Positions 1 through 7,343 of a stretch of 14,998 bases of DNA are shown piece after piece (the stretch's first letter is position 1; the number at the start of each line of letters is the position of its first letter). Position numbers and translations under genes: made by a program. The stretch comes from Rubrobacter sp. (lineage in GTDB: Bacteria > Actinomycetota > Rubrobacteria > Rubrobacterales > Rubrobacteraceae): NCBI GenBank assembly GCA_016781775.1, contig JADDPR010000002.1:1-14998 (forward strand), read 5' to 3'. The notes below the pieces were generated by a model. That model ran no database searches. It was not told where the DNA came from and saw only the letters and a list, made by a program, of their open reading frames with translations.

Positions 1-68
1 ATCGCCGCCGGCTCTCCCGGACCGGATGCACGTACCGCGAGCGGAGGCTTTGCGTCCCAGACGGGCGC

Positions 69-1751
69 CTACAACCGGCCCGAGCGGTAGATGACCACGA
101 GGAGCAACACCGCCAGAAGGGCGGCGAGGGAGAAGCCGGCAAAGGCGACCACCGGGACGCCGAGGATCGGCACCTGCGGACCCGAGGGGGCGAAGGCCCC
201 TATAAGTGAGGAGCCGACCAGGAGCGCCCCCGTTACGAGGGCGAAGACGAGCCGATTGGCGATCACGTCGACCTCCCCCACGAGCTCGTCGATGCCGCCG
301 TGACGCAGCCGGACCTCCAGGGTGCTGTCCTCCAATCCGGCGAGGACCTGGCGGAGTTGCTCCGGGTAATCTTCGAGGTAGCGAGCGTACTCCACGGCGC
401 GCTCCTGCGTCCTTTCCAGGAGCGCGCCGGGCTCGTACCGTTCCAGAAGGAGGCGACGGGCGTAGGGTTGCGCGAGCTCGTAGACGTTTATCGTCGGGTC
501 GATGGAGCGCGCGAGGGCCTCGGCGGTGACGAGGGCCTTCGTGAGGAGCGGGAAGACCGGCGGCATCGAGACGCGGTAGCGCCTGGCGAGCGAGATCAGC
601 TCGGAGAGCGCCTGCCCGAGCGAGAACTCCCCGACCGTCAGCCCGGAATACTTGTGCAGAAACTCCCGAAGCTCCTGCACGAGGTCGCCCCGCACCTCCG
701 TCGCGTAGCGAACGCCGAGGCCTTCGAGGCCACGTAAGGCGGCGTCGGCGTCGCGTCGAATCGTCGCTATAAACAGCCGGCTCAACGCCTCCACGTCCCC
801 CCGGCTCATAAACCCGACCATCCCGAAATCCAGGAGCGCGAGCTCGCCCTGCGGGGTCAGGATCAGGTTCCCCGGGTGCGGGTCCCCGTGAAAGAAGCCG
901 TCGTCGAAGGCCATTTTGAAGATCGCCTCCGCCCCCATCGCCGCGACCCGACGCCTCTCCCCCGGCGCCATGAGAAGTGGCCGGACCTCGTGGAAGCGAG
1001 TCCCCTCGACGAACTCCATGGTGAGAACCCGTCCCGTCGAGAGCTCGCGGTAGACCTCCGGTATCTTCACCTGCGTCCCGGCGAAGTTGTAAGCGAAGCG
1101 ACGTGCGTTCTGGGCCTCCGCCTCGTAATCGAGCTCTCGCCGGACGACGCCCTCGAACTCGGCGACCAGCTCCGGCACGTCTATAAAGAGCCTCTCCCCG
1201 AACCTCGAATCGAGAAGCGCGGCGAGGTCCCGCATGAGGGCGAGGTCCGCCTCCACCCTCGCCCGCGCCTCGGGACGCTGCACCTTGACCGCGACGTCCT
1301 GCCCGCCCTTCAAGCAAGCTCTGTAGACCTGCCCGATGCTCGCCGACCCGAGCGGAACCTCATCGAACGAGGCGAAGATCTTCCCGACCGGCGCCCCGAG
1401 CTCGCGCTCGATGACTCCTTGCGCGACCGCGAGCGGGATGGGAGCGACGGTATCCTGCAGCTTTTGCAGTTCCAGGAGCACCCCCTCGGGGAGGATGTCC
1501 TGGCGGGTCGAGAGAAGCTGGCCGAACTTGACGAACGTCGGCCCCAGGTCGTCCAGCGACCGTCTGAGCCTGACGCCGAAGTTCGGCGCGAGAAGCTCCT
1601 CGAGACCCCGCTTCTCCCTGCGGTCTCGCCGGACGTCGAAGACGAACCCGAACCCGTGCCTGAGGAGCACGCGCCCGATCTGGGAGAACCGCAAGAGGTT
1701 CTCCCGCCGCCCCCCCGGAAGAGGACGAATCCTACCGCCGGAGCCCGCCAC
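69..1751 (-). CDS. UbiB/AarF/ABC1-family atypical protein kinase-like protein
   Basis: This 560-residue protein has the ordered UbiB-family motifs: the KxGQ motif (KFGQ, residues 75-78), a Gly/Ala/Ser-rich nucleotide loop (GSASIGQV, 135-142), the VAVK lysine (K156), an ExD-type segment ELDYEAEAQN (206-215), the catalytic-loop equivalent HGDPHPGN (288-295) and the metal-binding DFG (308-310). Two hydrophobic segments at about 500-521 and 530-555 form a C-terminal membrane hairpin, as in the COQ8/UbiB group. Family members are ATPases or kinases linked to quinone and prenyl-lipid metabolism at the membrane; the substrate here is unknown. The start is GTG, 15 bases after the stop of the upstream phasin-like gene, with a G-rich ribosome site (GGGGGT) in that gap, so the two are probably co-transcribed. 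Family assignment is secure; pathway role is inference. Confidence 0.93.
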   Translation of the reverse strand: MAGSGGRIRPLPGGRRENLLRFSQIGRVLLRHGFGFVFDVRRDRREKRGLEELLAPNFGVRLRRSLDDLGPTFVKFGQLLSTRQDILPEGVLLELQKLQDTVAPIPLAVAQGVIERELGAPVGKIFASFDEVPLGSASIGQVYRACLKGGQDVAVKVQRPEARARVEADLALMRDLAALLDSRFGERLFIDVPELVAEFEGVVRRELDYEAEAQNARRFAYNFAGTQVKIPEVYRELSTGRVLTMEFVEGTRFHEVRPLLMAPGERRRVAAMGAEAIFKMAFDDGFFHGDPHPGNLILTPQGELALLDFGMVGFMSRGDVEALSRLFIATIRRDADAALRGLEGLGVRYATEVRGDLVQELREFLHKYSGLTVGEFSLGQALSELISLARRYRVSMPPVFPLLTKALVTAEALARSIDPTINVYELAQPYARRLLLERYEPGALLERTQERAVEYARYLEDYPEQLRQVLAGLEDSTLEVRLRHGGIDELVGEVDVIANRLVFALVTGALLVGSSLIGAFAPSGPQVPILGVPVVAFAGFSLAALLAVLLLVVIYRSGRL

Positions 1752-1766
1752 GGGCGGACCCCCGAT

Positions 1767-2246
1767 CTAGCCCCGCGGCGCCAGGCCCGGGGTGCTACCG
1801 GGCTCGTCCCTCGGCGGCTGCGGAGCGACGTCTATGCCCCCCACGGGAGCATCCGGCGCCGCCGACGCATCCGGAGGCGGCACCACGGTCGCCGGAGTAT
1901 CGAACGCCGACGCCCGCCCGCCCGAAGGTGTCTCCGAACCCCTCTCCAGTAAACGGACTCGGTGCTCGAGCTGCTCGAGGCGGAACAGAAGGTCCTCGTA
2001 GGCCTCCCGATCGGGCACCCCCGCGGTACGAAGCCCCTGCTGCAAGGACGCATCGAAGAGGCTGCGCGCCCCCTGAGACCGCTCCCGCGCCCGGGTGACG
2101 ACGTCGTCCACCACGGCACGGCCCTCCTCGCGCTCCATGCGGCCCTGCTCGACCAGACGGTTCACGACCTCCTGCACCCTCTCGCGCGTCGCCGCGGCGG
2201 CGCCTATCTGCAAAAGGATCAAACGTTCAAGCGACCCGAACACCAT
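1767..2246 (-). CDS. Phasin-like / polyhydroxyalkanoate-regulator-type coiled-coil protein
   Basis: A 159-residue protein beginning MVFGSLERLILLQIGAAA, then a helical segment (about 20-75) with the pattern VVNRLVEQGRMEREEG typical of short phasin-like proteins, a leucine-spaced coiled coil at about 83-102 (LLFRLEQLEHRVRLLE), and a low-complexity Pro/Ala/Asp tail from about 105 to the end. No catalytic motif is visible. Phasins coat polyhydroxyalkanoate granules or oligomerise through the coiled coil; a direct granule role here is inference from similarity of pattern only, and no PHA synthase is in the window. The ATG start is supported by a GAGGAGG ribosome site 5 bases upstream (plus-strand 2252-2258). 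It is the first gene of a likely two-gene unit with the AarF kinase gene. Confidence 0.72.
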   Translation of the reverse strand: MVFGSLERLILLQIGAAAATRERVQEVVNRLVEQGRMEREEGRAVVDDVVTRARERSQGARSLFDASLQQGLRTAGVPDREAYEDLLFRLEQLEHRVRLLERGSETPSGGRASAFDTPATVVPPPDASAAPDAPVGGIDVAPQPPRDEPGSTPGLAPRG

Positions 2247-2277
2247 GTGGTCCTCCTCGATGGAGTTTCTGACGCAG

Positions 2278-2305
2278 ATGATAGCCTAACGTAGGCGTCC
2301 GGAAA
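2278..2305 (-). promoter_or_regulatory. Candidate promoter for the phasin-like/aarF unit
   Basis: On the minus strand, TATCAT (plus 2278-2283) matches the -10 consensus at five of six bases. A weak -35 candidate TTTCCG (2300-2305) lies 16 bases upstream. The implied transcript would start near 2271 and give a leader of about 24 bases containing the GAGGAGG ribosome site, a sensible arrangement. It is a pattern match only. Confidence 0.4.
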
Positions 2306-2459
2306 CGAAAAGGGTACAACGCAGGCGAGTCTTGTTCCCCCGCCTTCGGATGCCGTCCTACACGTGAACCTCGGCGCACCCTGACGGCTCGGCTAACACA
2401 GAAGATAAGGTCGAGTGGCTAACGCCGAACCGATCGCGCGGCGCCTCAAGAACGAATAC

Positions 2460-3365
2460 TCAGGCGGTGTTCGCCACCTTTTTGCTGGTCCGGCCGGCCT
2501 GCCACGCCTTGTAGAGGGAGAGGGCCGGGGCGGCGATGAAGATGGAGCTGTAAGTTCCCGCGGCGATGCCGACGAGCAGGGCGAAGGCGAAGTCGCTCAG
2601 GGTAGACTCGCCGAAGATCAGGAGTGCGGCGACCGGAATCAGGGTGCAGACTGAGGTGTAGATCGAACGCATCACCACCTGGCGGATGGAGGCGTTCGCC
2701 ATCTGGTCGAACCGGCGCCGATTGTAGCCCGCTTCGGGCGTGTTCTCGCGGATGCGGTCGAAGATGATGATCGTGTCGTACAGCGAGTATCCGAGGACGG
2801 TGAGGACGGCGACGACGGTCACGAGGTTCACCTCGCGTCCGACGAGCGCGTAGAAGCCCACCGTGATAAGGATGTCGTGCAGCAGCGCGAGCATCGCCGC
2901 TATCGCGAAGGCGAACTCGAAGCGGATGCTAATGAACAGCACGATGATGATGAGCGCGGCCGCCACGGCCTGAAGCGCCTGGGCCCGAATCTGCCCGCCG
3001 AAGGTCGGGCTGATGCTCGTGACGCTGACCTCCGCCCCCAACTCCTCCGCGAGAGCGTCCCGCACCTCGGCATCCTGCCCGTCTTGCAGCACGGGCGTGC
3101 GGATATCGAAGCCGTTCTCCCCGAGGCTCGTCACCACGGCGTCTTCCCCGAGGTCCCCGGGCAGCGCGTCCCGCGCCTCCTGGGTGGTCGGGTTGCCCTC
3201 GATGCCGCTCACGGTGAACTTGGAGCCACCCTCGAAATCTATGCCGAAGTTCAAACGCCCGAGGGCGATGGCGCCGATGCTGATGAGGAGGAAGAGCGCC
3301 GAGAGGGCGAACCAGACCTTCCACCGGCCAACGAAGTCCACGTTCCTGAGAATACAGGAGGCCAC
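2460..3365 (-). CDS. secF: Protein translocase subunit SecF
   Basis: SecF is the smaller partner of the SecDF membrane complex, an RND-type proton-driven motor that helps pull preproteins through SecYEG on the outer face of the membrane. The 301-residue protein has the family signatures: an N-terminal membrane segment (about 17-36) followed by GIDFEGG (41-47), a periplasmic/extracytoplasmic P1-like domain (about 50-125), membrane segments from about 130 on, LLHDILITVGFYAL (161-174), and GYSLYDTIIIFDRIREN (192-208), where family members usually have an Asn in place of Tyr196. Length is normal. The start is GTG and shares one base with the secD stop (TAGTG), implying translational coupling. No clear terminator hairpin was found in the about 150 bases after the stop. 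Confidence 0.96.
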   Translation of the reverse strand: MASCILRNVDFVGRWKVWFALSALFLLISIGAIALGRLNFGIDFEGGSKFTVSGIEGNPTTQEARDALPGDLGEDAVVTSLGENGFDIRTPVLQDGQDAEVRDALAEELGAEVSVTSISPTFGGQIRAQALQAVAAALIIIVLFISIRFEFAFAIAAMLALLHDILITVGFYALVGREVNLVTVVAVLTVLGYSLYDTIIIFDRIRENTPEAGYNRRRFDQMANASIRQVVMRSIYTSVCTLIPVAALLIFGESTLSDFAFALLVGIAAGTYSSIFIAAPALSLYKAWQAGRTSKKVANTA

Positions 3366-4858
3366 TAGCGGGCCCCCTGTCGCTCGGCATCACGCGCGCC
3401 GGCCGACGCGATGCTCTTCTTCGAGACCCCTACCATCCCCGCCGACAGCCCGAAGCCGCGGCCGGAGACGACGCCGAGCAGGGCGCGCGTGACCGCGACG
3501 GCGGTGAACATGCTGAGGACCACGCCCACGGCGAGGAGAACCGCGAAGCCGCGGACCGAACCCGTGGAGAGGGCGAAGAGGATAAAGGCGGTTATTAGGG
3601 TCGTCAGGTTGCCGTCGAGGATGGCCTTAAAGCCCCTCCCGTAACCGAGCGCGACGGCGGTGCGGGGGCTCTTGCCGCGCCGTATCTCTTCTTTTATCCG
3701 CTCGAAGATGACCACGTTCGCATCGGCCGCAACGCCGATCGAGAGGACGATGCCGGCGATACCGGGCAGGGTTATGGTGATCGGGATGGCGACGATCAAC
3801 CCCCACAACAGGAACGCGTAGATCAGGAGCGCGAGGTCCGCGACGAGCCCCAGGACTCTGTAGACCACCACGAGAAACACCAGCACGAGCCCGAAGCCCA
3901 CGAGCGCCGCGATCAGGCCGCTCCTCAAGGAGTCCGCCCCGAGCGTCGGCCCGATGGTCGTGACGGAGAGAACTTCCATGTTGACCGGCAGGGCGCCGGT
4001 CTGCAACACGATCTCCAGCTCCTCGGCCTCGTTCTGAGGGAGCCCTCCCGCACCCGGGTTGTTGATGCTGACCTGCCCACCGTAGATCGCCTGGTCTATG
4101 CGCGGGGCGCTGACGACGTCCTCGTCGAGGACGACGGCGAGCTGCCCCTGTCCCGGGGTCCCGTTGGCCAGGGCGTTGTCCACGATCCGCTGGGAGAGAT
4201 CGCCGAACTGGTCGCCGCCCTCCCGGGTGAAGGTCATCTGGACCTCGAGGAGGCCGGCCTGATCCCGGGCCTGCGTTGCCGAATCGAGCGCGTTGCCGCG
4301 AACGGCGGGCTCCGCCGGGAGGACGTAGCCGCTAACTACCGTGCCCCCGCCCTCGGGAAGCTCGGTCTCCTCGAAGAGAATCTGGGTTTCTCCCTCCTCG
4401 AACGCCGGATCCCCTTCGAGCTCTGCCCGCAGATCCTTCTTCACGTCCTCCACCTCTTCTGCGGGGACCGGCTGCTGCCCCCCCGCGACGGCGAGGACCT
4501 CGTAGAAGCCCAGCTGCGCGGTGCGCCCGATAAGCTCCACGGCCCGCTCGGTGTCCGTGACGCCGGGGATGTTGACGACGACCTGGTCCTGGCCCTGAAG
4601 CTGTATCTCGGGCTCGGTGACACCGAGGGAGTCCACCCGCTGGCGGATCACCTGCGCGGCCTGCTCCATCTCCTCGCGTGTCACCTCGGAGCCGTTCTCC
4701 TGGAAGCCCTGCAAGTTGGCGCTTACCCCGCCCTCGAGGTCGAGGCCGAGACGGGTCGCATCCCGGACGTCCTGGCGGAAGAAGATGAAGTATGCGGCTA
4801 CCCCGATAAGGACGACCACGAGGCCCAGCACGATCAGGTTATTGCGGCTGCTACCCAT
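3365..4858 (-). CDS. secD: Protein translocase subunit SecD
   Basis: The larger subunit of the SecDF motor, 497 residues. Visible features are an N-terminal membrane segment (about 8-27), LGLDLEGGV (37-45), the P1 base (VVVNIPGVTD, 93-102; GRTAQLGFYEV, 111-121), a variable head region (about 125-260) rich in acidic residues, and a five-helix membrane block from about 311. The RND signature GVAADANVVIFERIKEE (375-391) places the conserved proton-relay aspartate at D379. Length fits the shorter actinobacterial/Gram-positive SecD proteins rather than the 615-residue E. coli form. The ATG start has only a weak ribosome site (AAGAAG), and a good extended -10 element lies 11 bases upstream, so the message may have a very short leader. 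It is downstream of tgt (56-base gap) and overlaps secF by one base. No yajC gene fits in the gap. Confidence 0.96.
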   Translation of the reverse strand: MGSSRNNLIVLGLVVVLIGVAAYFIFFRQDVRDATRLGLDLEGGVSANLQGFQENGSEVTREEMEQAAQVIRQRVDSLGVTEPEIQLQGQDQVVVNIPGVTDTERAVELIGRTAQLGFYEVLAVAGGQQPVPAEEVEDVKKDLRAELEGDPAFEEGETQILFEETELPEGGGTVVSGYVLPAEPAVRGNALDSATQARDQAGLLEVQMTFTREGGDQFGDLSQRIVDNALANGTPGQGQLAVVLDEDVVSAPRIDQAIYGGQVSINNPGAGGLPQNEAEELEIVLQTGALPVNMEVLSVTTIGPTLGADSLRSGLIAALVGFGLVLVFLVVVYRVLGLVADLALLIYAFLLWGLIVAIPITITLPGIAGIVLSIGVAADANVVIFERIKEEIRRGKSPRTAVALGYGRGFKAILDGNLTTLITAFILFALSTGSVRGFAVLLAVGVVLSMFTAVAVTRALLGVVSGRGFGLSAGMVGVSKKSIASAGARDAERQGAR

Positions 4859-4869
4859 AACTTCTTAGG

Positions 4870-4878
4870 ATCATAGCA
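4870..4878 (-). promoter_or_regulatory. Extended -10 promoter element upstream of secD
   Basis: On the minus strand the sequence TGC-TATGAT (plus 4870-4878) combines a five-of-six -10 hexamer with the TGn extension that can replace a good -35 box. The hexamer ends 11 bases before the secD ATG, so transcription would start about 5 bases from the start codon. A pattern match, suggesting that secDF can be expressed independently of queA/tgt. Confidence 0.45.
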
Positions 4879-4886
4879 CCCAAATT

Positions 4887-4904
4887 GGGGCTTAAGAAAG
4901 CCCC
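4887..4904 (-). terminator. Hairpin between tgt and secD, possible weak terminator
   Basis: A perfect 7-base-pair inverted repeat (GGGGCTT / AAGCCCC) with a 4-base loop lies 10 bases beyond the tgt stop codon. On the minus strand it is followed by AATTT, a poor U-tract. It could terminate or attenuate transcription from queA/tgt before secD, or protect a 3' end. Confidence 0.45.
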
Positions 4905-4914
4905 GGAGACGGCG

Positions 4915-6033
4915 TCACCGCGGACGCCCCGTGTAGCGCGAGATCCAGCCATGCATAAACGCTCCGTACCGTCCTTCGCGTATGGCCTCCCGTGCCCTAC
5001 GGCAGAGTTCGCCCATGAAGCGCACGTTGTGCAGCGTGACGAGCCGGTGCGCGAGGAGCTCGTTCTCCCGCACGAGGTGCGAGAGGTAGGCCCGGCTGTA
5101 GTCCGCGCAGGCCTCGCAGGGACACTCGGGGTCGAGCGGGCCGAAGTCCCGCCGGAAGCGGGAGTTTCTCAGGTTCAGCCGGCCGTCGGCGGTGAGCGCC
5201 ATGCCGTGGCGGGCGAGGCGGGTCGGCAGCACACAATCGAACATGTCCACGCCGAGGGAGATCACCTGCAAGATGCCGACCGGGTCGCCGATGCCCATGA
5301 AATACCTCGGCTTCTCCGCCGGAAGGTTGGGGGCGACGAGCGCAAGCATCTCCAGCATCTCCTCGCGCGACTCCCCAACCGAGAGCCCCCCGACGGCATA
5401 TCCGGGGAAGTCCAGGTCCACGGTGCGCCGCAGGCTCTCCTCCCTCAGGTCCGGAAAAAGCCCGCCCTGCACGATCCCGAAGAGCGCCTGATCCTCCCTC
5501 GTATGCGCCTGCCGGCAGCGCTCGGCCCAACGCGCCGTCCGCCTCAACGACTCTTCGTGGTAGGGGCGCGGGGCGTTCGCGGGGGGACACTCGTCGAGGA
5601 CCATCGCGATGTCCGCGCCGAGGTCTTCCTGCACCCGCGTGGTGAGCTCCGGGGTGAACTGGTGGCTGGAGCCGTCGTAGACGGACGAGAACCTGACGCC
5701 CTCCTCGGAGAGCTTTCGCTGGTGGGAGAGCGAGAAGACCTGGTAGCCCCCCGAATCGGTGAGCATCGGCCCCTTCCACCCCCCGAACGAATGGAGCCCC
5801 CCCGCCTCCCTCACCACGTCCGGACCGGGCCGGAGGTACAGATGATAGGTGTTGCCGAGAACGACCCTGGCACCCGCCGAGCGGAGGTCCCCGGGCGTCA
5901 GCCCCTTCACCGTCCCCTTCGTCCCCACGGGCATGAAGGTCGGCGTCTCGACGACACCGTGCGGGGTGTGCAATAGCCCAACCCGGGCCTCGCCGTCGCG
6001 CTTCCCGACCTCTATCCTAACGGGCGTGCTCAA
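4915..6033 (-). CDS. tgt: tRNA-guanine transglycosylase (queuine tRNA-ribosyltransferase)
   Basis: Bacterial TGT replaces guanine-34 of GUN-anticodon tRNAs with preQ1. The 372-residue protein has the whole active site: DSGGYQVF with D93, LDECPP with D148, the GGLSVGE loop (215-221), and FDCVLPTR with D266, the position of the covalent nucleophile. The zinc site is C304, C306, C309 and H335, with the same 31-residue spread from first Cys to His as in E. coli. The TTG start is supported in two ways: a strong ribosome site (GGGGAGGGG) about 6-7 bases upstream, and a 4-base overlap TTGA with the queA stop codon, the TTG counterpart of the common ATGA coupling. The next enzyme in the pathway, QueA, is encoded immediately upstream. 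Assignment is secure. Confidence 0.97.
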   Translation of the reverse strand: MSTPVRIEVGKRDGEARVGLLHTPHGVVETPTFMPVGTKGTVKGLTPGDLRSAGARVVLGNTYHLYLRPGPDVVREAGGLHSFGGWKGPMLTDSGGYQVFSLSHQRKLSEEGVRFSSVYDGSSHQFTPELTTRVQEDLGADIAMVLDECPPANAPRPYHEESLRRTARWAERCRQAHTREDQALFGIVQGGLFPDLREESLRRTVDLDFPGYAVGGLSVGESREEMLEMLALVAPNLPAEKPRYFMGIGDPVGILQVISLGVDMFDCVLPTRLARHGMALTADGRLNLRNSRFRRDFGPLDPECPCEACADYSRAYLSHLVRENELLAHRLVTLHNVRFMGELCRRAREAIREGRYGAFMHGWISRYTGRPR

Positions 6034-7034
6034 GCTCGTCCCCTCCCCCCGTTCAGGAGCAGCATAGCGTCGCCGAAGGAGTAGAACCGGTAGCGCTCCC
6101 TCACGGCGGTCTCGTAGGCCTCCCGGACGAGCTCCTCACCGGCAAATGCCATCACCATCGCTAGCAGCGTCGAACGGGGAAGGTGGAAGTTGGTGAGGAG
6201 GGCGTCGACGGCACGCCACCGGTAGCCGGGATAGATAAAAAGCTCCGTCTCCCCCTCGCGTTCGCCGCTCGCCGCCCAGCTCTCCAGGGTACGCGCGGCC
6301 GTCGTTCCAACCGCGCAGACCCGCTTCGCCTCCTCCACGGTCCGCTGCGTACCTTCCGGTATCGAATATCGCTCGGGGTGCATGGGGTGGTCGGCCAGAT
6401 CTTCGGTCCTTACCGGAGAAAAGGTCCCGGTGCCGACGTGCAGCGTGATCTTCTCGACCTTGCCGCCCGCGCGGGACACCCCGTCGAGCACCCGCTCGGT
6501 GAAGTGGAGGCCTGCAGTCGGGGCCGCGGCGGAGCCCGGCACCCTGGCGTAGACCGTCTGGTACTCGCCCTCCACCTCCGGCGTCGCCTCTATATAAGGC
6601 GGCAGGGGCATCCGGCCGTGGCGATCCAACAGCCCCGGGACATCCGCCGCCGCGATCGCCCAGCGCCCATCTCCGAGCGGTCCCAGGAGTCGCAGGGAGT
6701 CGCCGTTGGCGGAGAGCTCCATTCCGGGTTTCAGGCGGCGGCTCGGGCGCGCCAGAACCTCCCACGCACCGTCCCCGATCTCGTTGAGAAAAAGCAGCTC
6801 CGCGGCGCCACCGCCCGGCCTACGGGCGGCGAGCCGCGCGGGCAGGACCTTCGTCTCGTTGAGGACGAGGGCGTCACCAGGACGCAGAAACCCGGGGAGA
6901 TCGTGGAAGGCGTGATGGGAGATCTCACCGGTCGATGTGTCGACGAGCATCAGGCGCGAAGAGTCCCGGGGAACGGCCGGTTTTTGCGCGATCAACTCCT
7001 CCGGTAGCTCGTAGTCGAGCTCTTCCGTCCGCAC
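6030..7034 (-). CDS. queA: S-adenosylmethionine:tRNA ribosyltransferase-isomerase
   Basis: QueA transfers and isomerises the ribosyl part of S-adenosylmethionine onto preQ1-34 in tRNA, giving epoxyqueuosine. The 334-residue protein carries the family blocks in order: YELPEELIAQ (8-17), LPGFLRPGDALVLNETKV (46-63), GSAAAPTAGLHFTE (167-180), HVGTGTFSPV (199-208), HPMHPERYSIP (216-226), VGTTAARTLES (242-252), and TNFHLPRSTLLAMVMAF (281-297). It is about 20 residues shorter than the E. coli enzyme but not truncated at either end. The start is GTG, 9 bases after the stop of the DUF2905 gene, and no Shine-Dalgarno sequence is visible in the gap, so translation probably depends on coupling to the upstream gene. 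The stop overlaps the tgt start. Confidence 0.97.
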   Translation of the reverse strand: MRTEELDYELPEELIAQKPAVPRDSSRLMLVDTSTGEISHHAFHDLPGFLRPGDALVLNETKVLPARLAARRPGGGAAELLFLNEIGDGAWEVLARPSRRLKPGMELSANGDSLRLLGPLGDGRWAIAAADVPGLLDRHGRMPLPPYIEATPEVEGEYQTVYARVPGSAAAPTAGLHFTERVLDGVSRAGGKVEKITLHVGTGTFSPVRTEDLADHPMHPERYSIPEGTQRTVEEAKRVCAVGTTAARTLESWAASGEREGETELFIYPGYRWRAVDALLTNFHLPRSTLLAMVMAFAGEELVREAYETAVRERYRFYSFGDAMLLLNGGRGRA

Positions 7035-7043
7035 TACAGGTCT

Positions 7044-7262
7044 CTAGCGGCGAAGGAAGATGTTGAGGAGGATGGTGCCGACGACGGAGAGCAGGATCAT
7101 CAACCCGATGGGGAAGTAGACCGTCAAGCCGCCACGCCGAAAGACGAGGTCGCCCGGAAGCCGATCCAACCCCAAACGACCTAGCAGGAGAAACAATCCT
7201 CCCAAGACCAGCAGCACGACCGCCGCCCCAACGAGCACTTTACCTACGCTTGCTAAACCCAT
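7044..7262 (-). CDS. DUF2905 small membrane protein
   Basis: A 72-residue protein with two hydrophobic helices (about 8-28 and 48-69) joined by a short polar stretch with the pattern GRLGLDRLPGDLVFRRGG, which is the recognisable DUF2905 signature (LPGD, then R, then a Gly-rich turn and a second helix reading YFPIG). Function is unknown. It heads the likely queA-tgt transcript. No ribosome site precedes the ATG; instead a good -10 hexamer ends 6 bases before it, so the message is probably leaderless. Homologues are found next to queA/ruvB-type genes in various bacteria (general knowledge, not checked here). Confidence 0.85.
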   Translation of the reverse strand: MGLASVGKVLVGAAVVLLVLGGLFLLLGRLGLDRLPGDLVFRRGGLTVYFPIGLMILLSVVGTILLNIFLRR

Positions 7263-7268
7263 ACCGGT

Positions 7269-7296
7269 ATTTTACAGCGGTTGCGGAAATCACCAA
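7269..7296 (-). promoter_or_regulatory. Predicted leaderless promoter for DUF2905-queA-tgt
   Basis: On the minus strand TTGGTG (plus 7291-7296) and TAAAAT (plus 7269-7274) are separated by 16 bases. TAAAAT matches the -10 consensus at five of six bases. Its end is 6 bases from the ATG, placing the expected transcription start at or next to the first base of the start codon. The lack of any Shine-Dalgarno sequence agrees with a leaderless message. Confidence 0.5.
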
Positions 7297-7307
7297 CGCC
7301 GCAACTC

Positions 7308-7337
7308 TTGCACAGTGTTTGATATTTCGTGTATGCT
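7308..7337 (+). promoter_or_regulatory. Candidate promoter for the LVIVD/PA protein gene
   Basis: TTGCAC (7308-7313) and TATGCT (7332-7337) are 18 bases apart, in an AT-richer patch between the two divergent genes. The implied start near 7344 gives a leader of about 190 bases to the chosen TTG start codon. It lies back to back with the minus-strand promoter at 7269-7296. Confidence 0.4.
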
Positions 7338-7343
7338 GCCCGA

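Noticed and set aside
1..68. Left edge, checked for a terminator after the AarF gene.
   Set aside because: Only a short imperfect GC stem is possible near 52-68; too weak to call.
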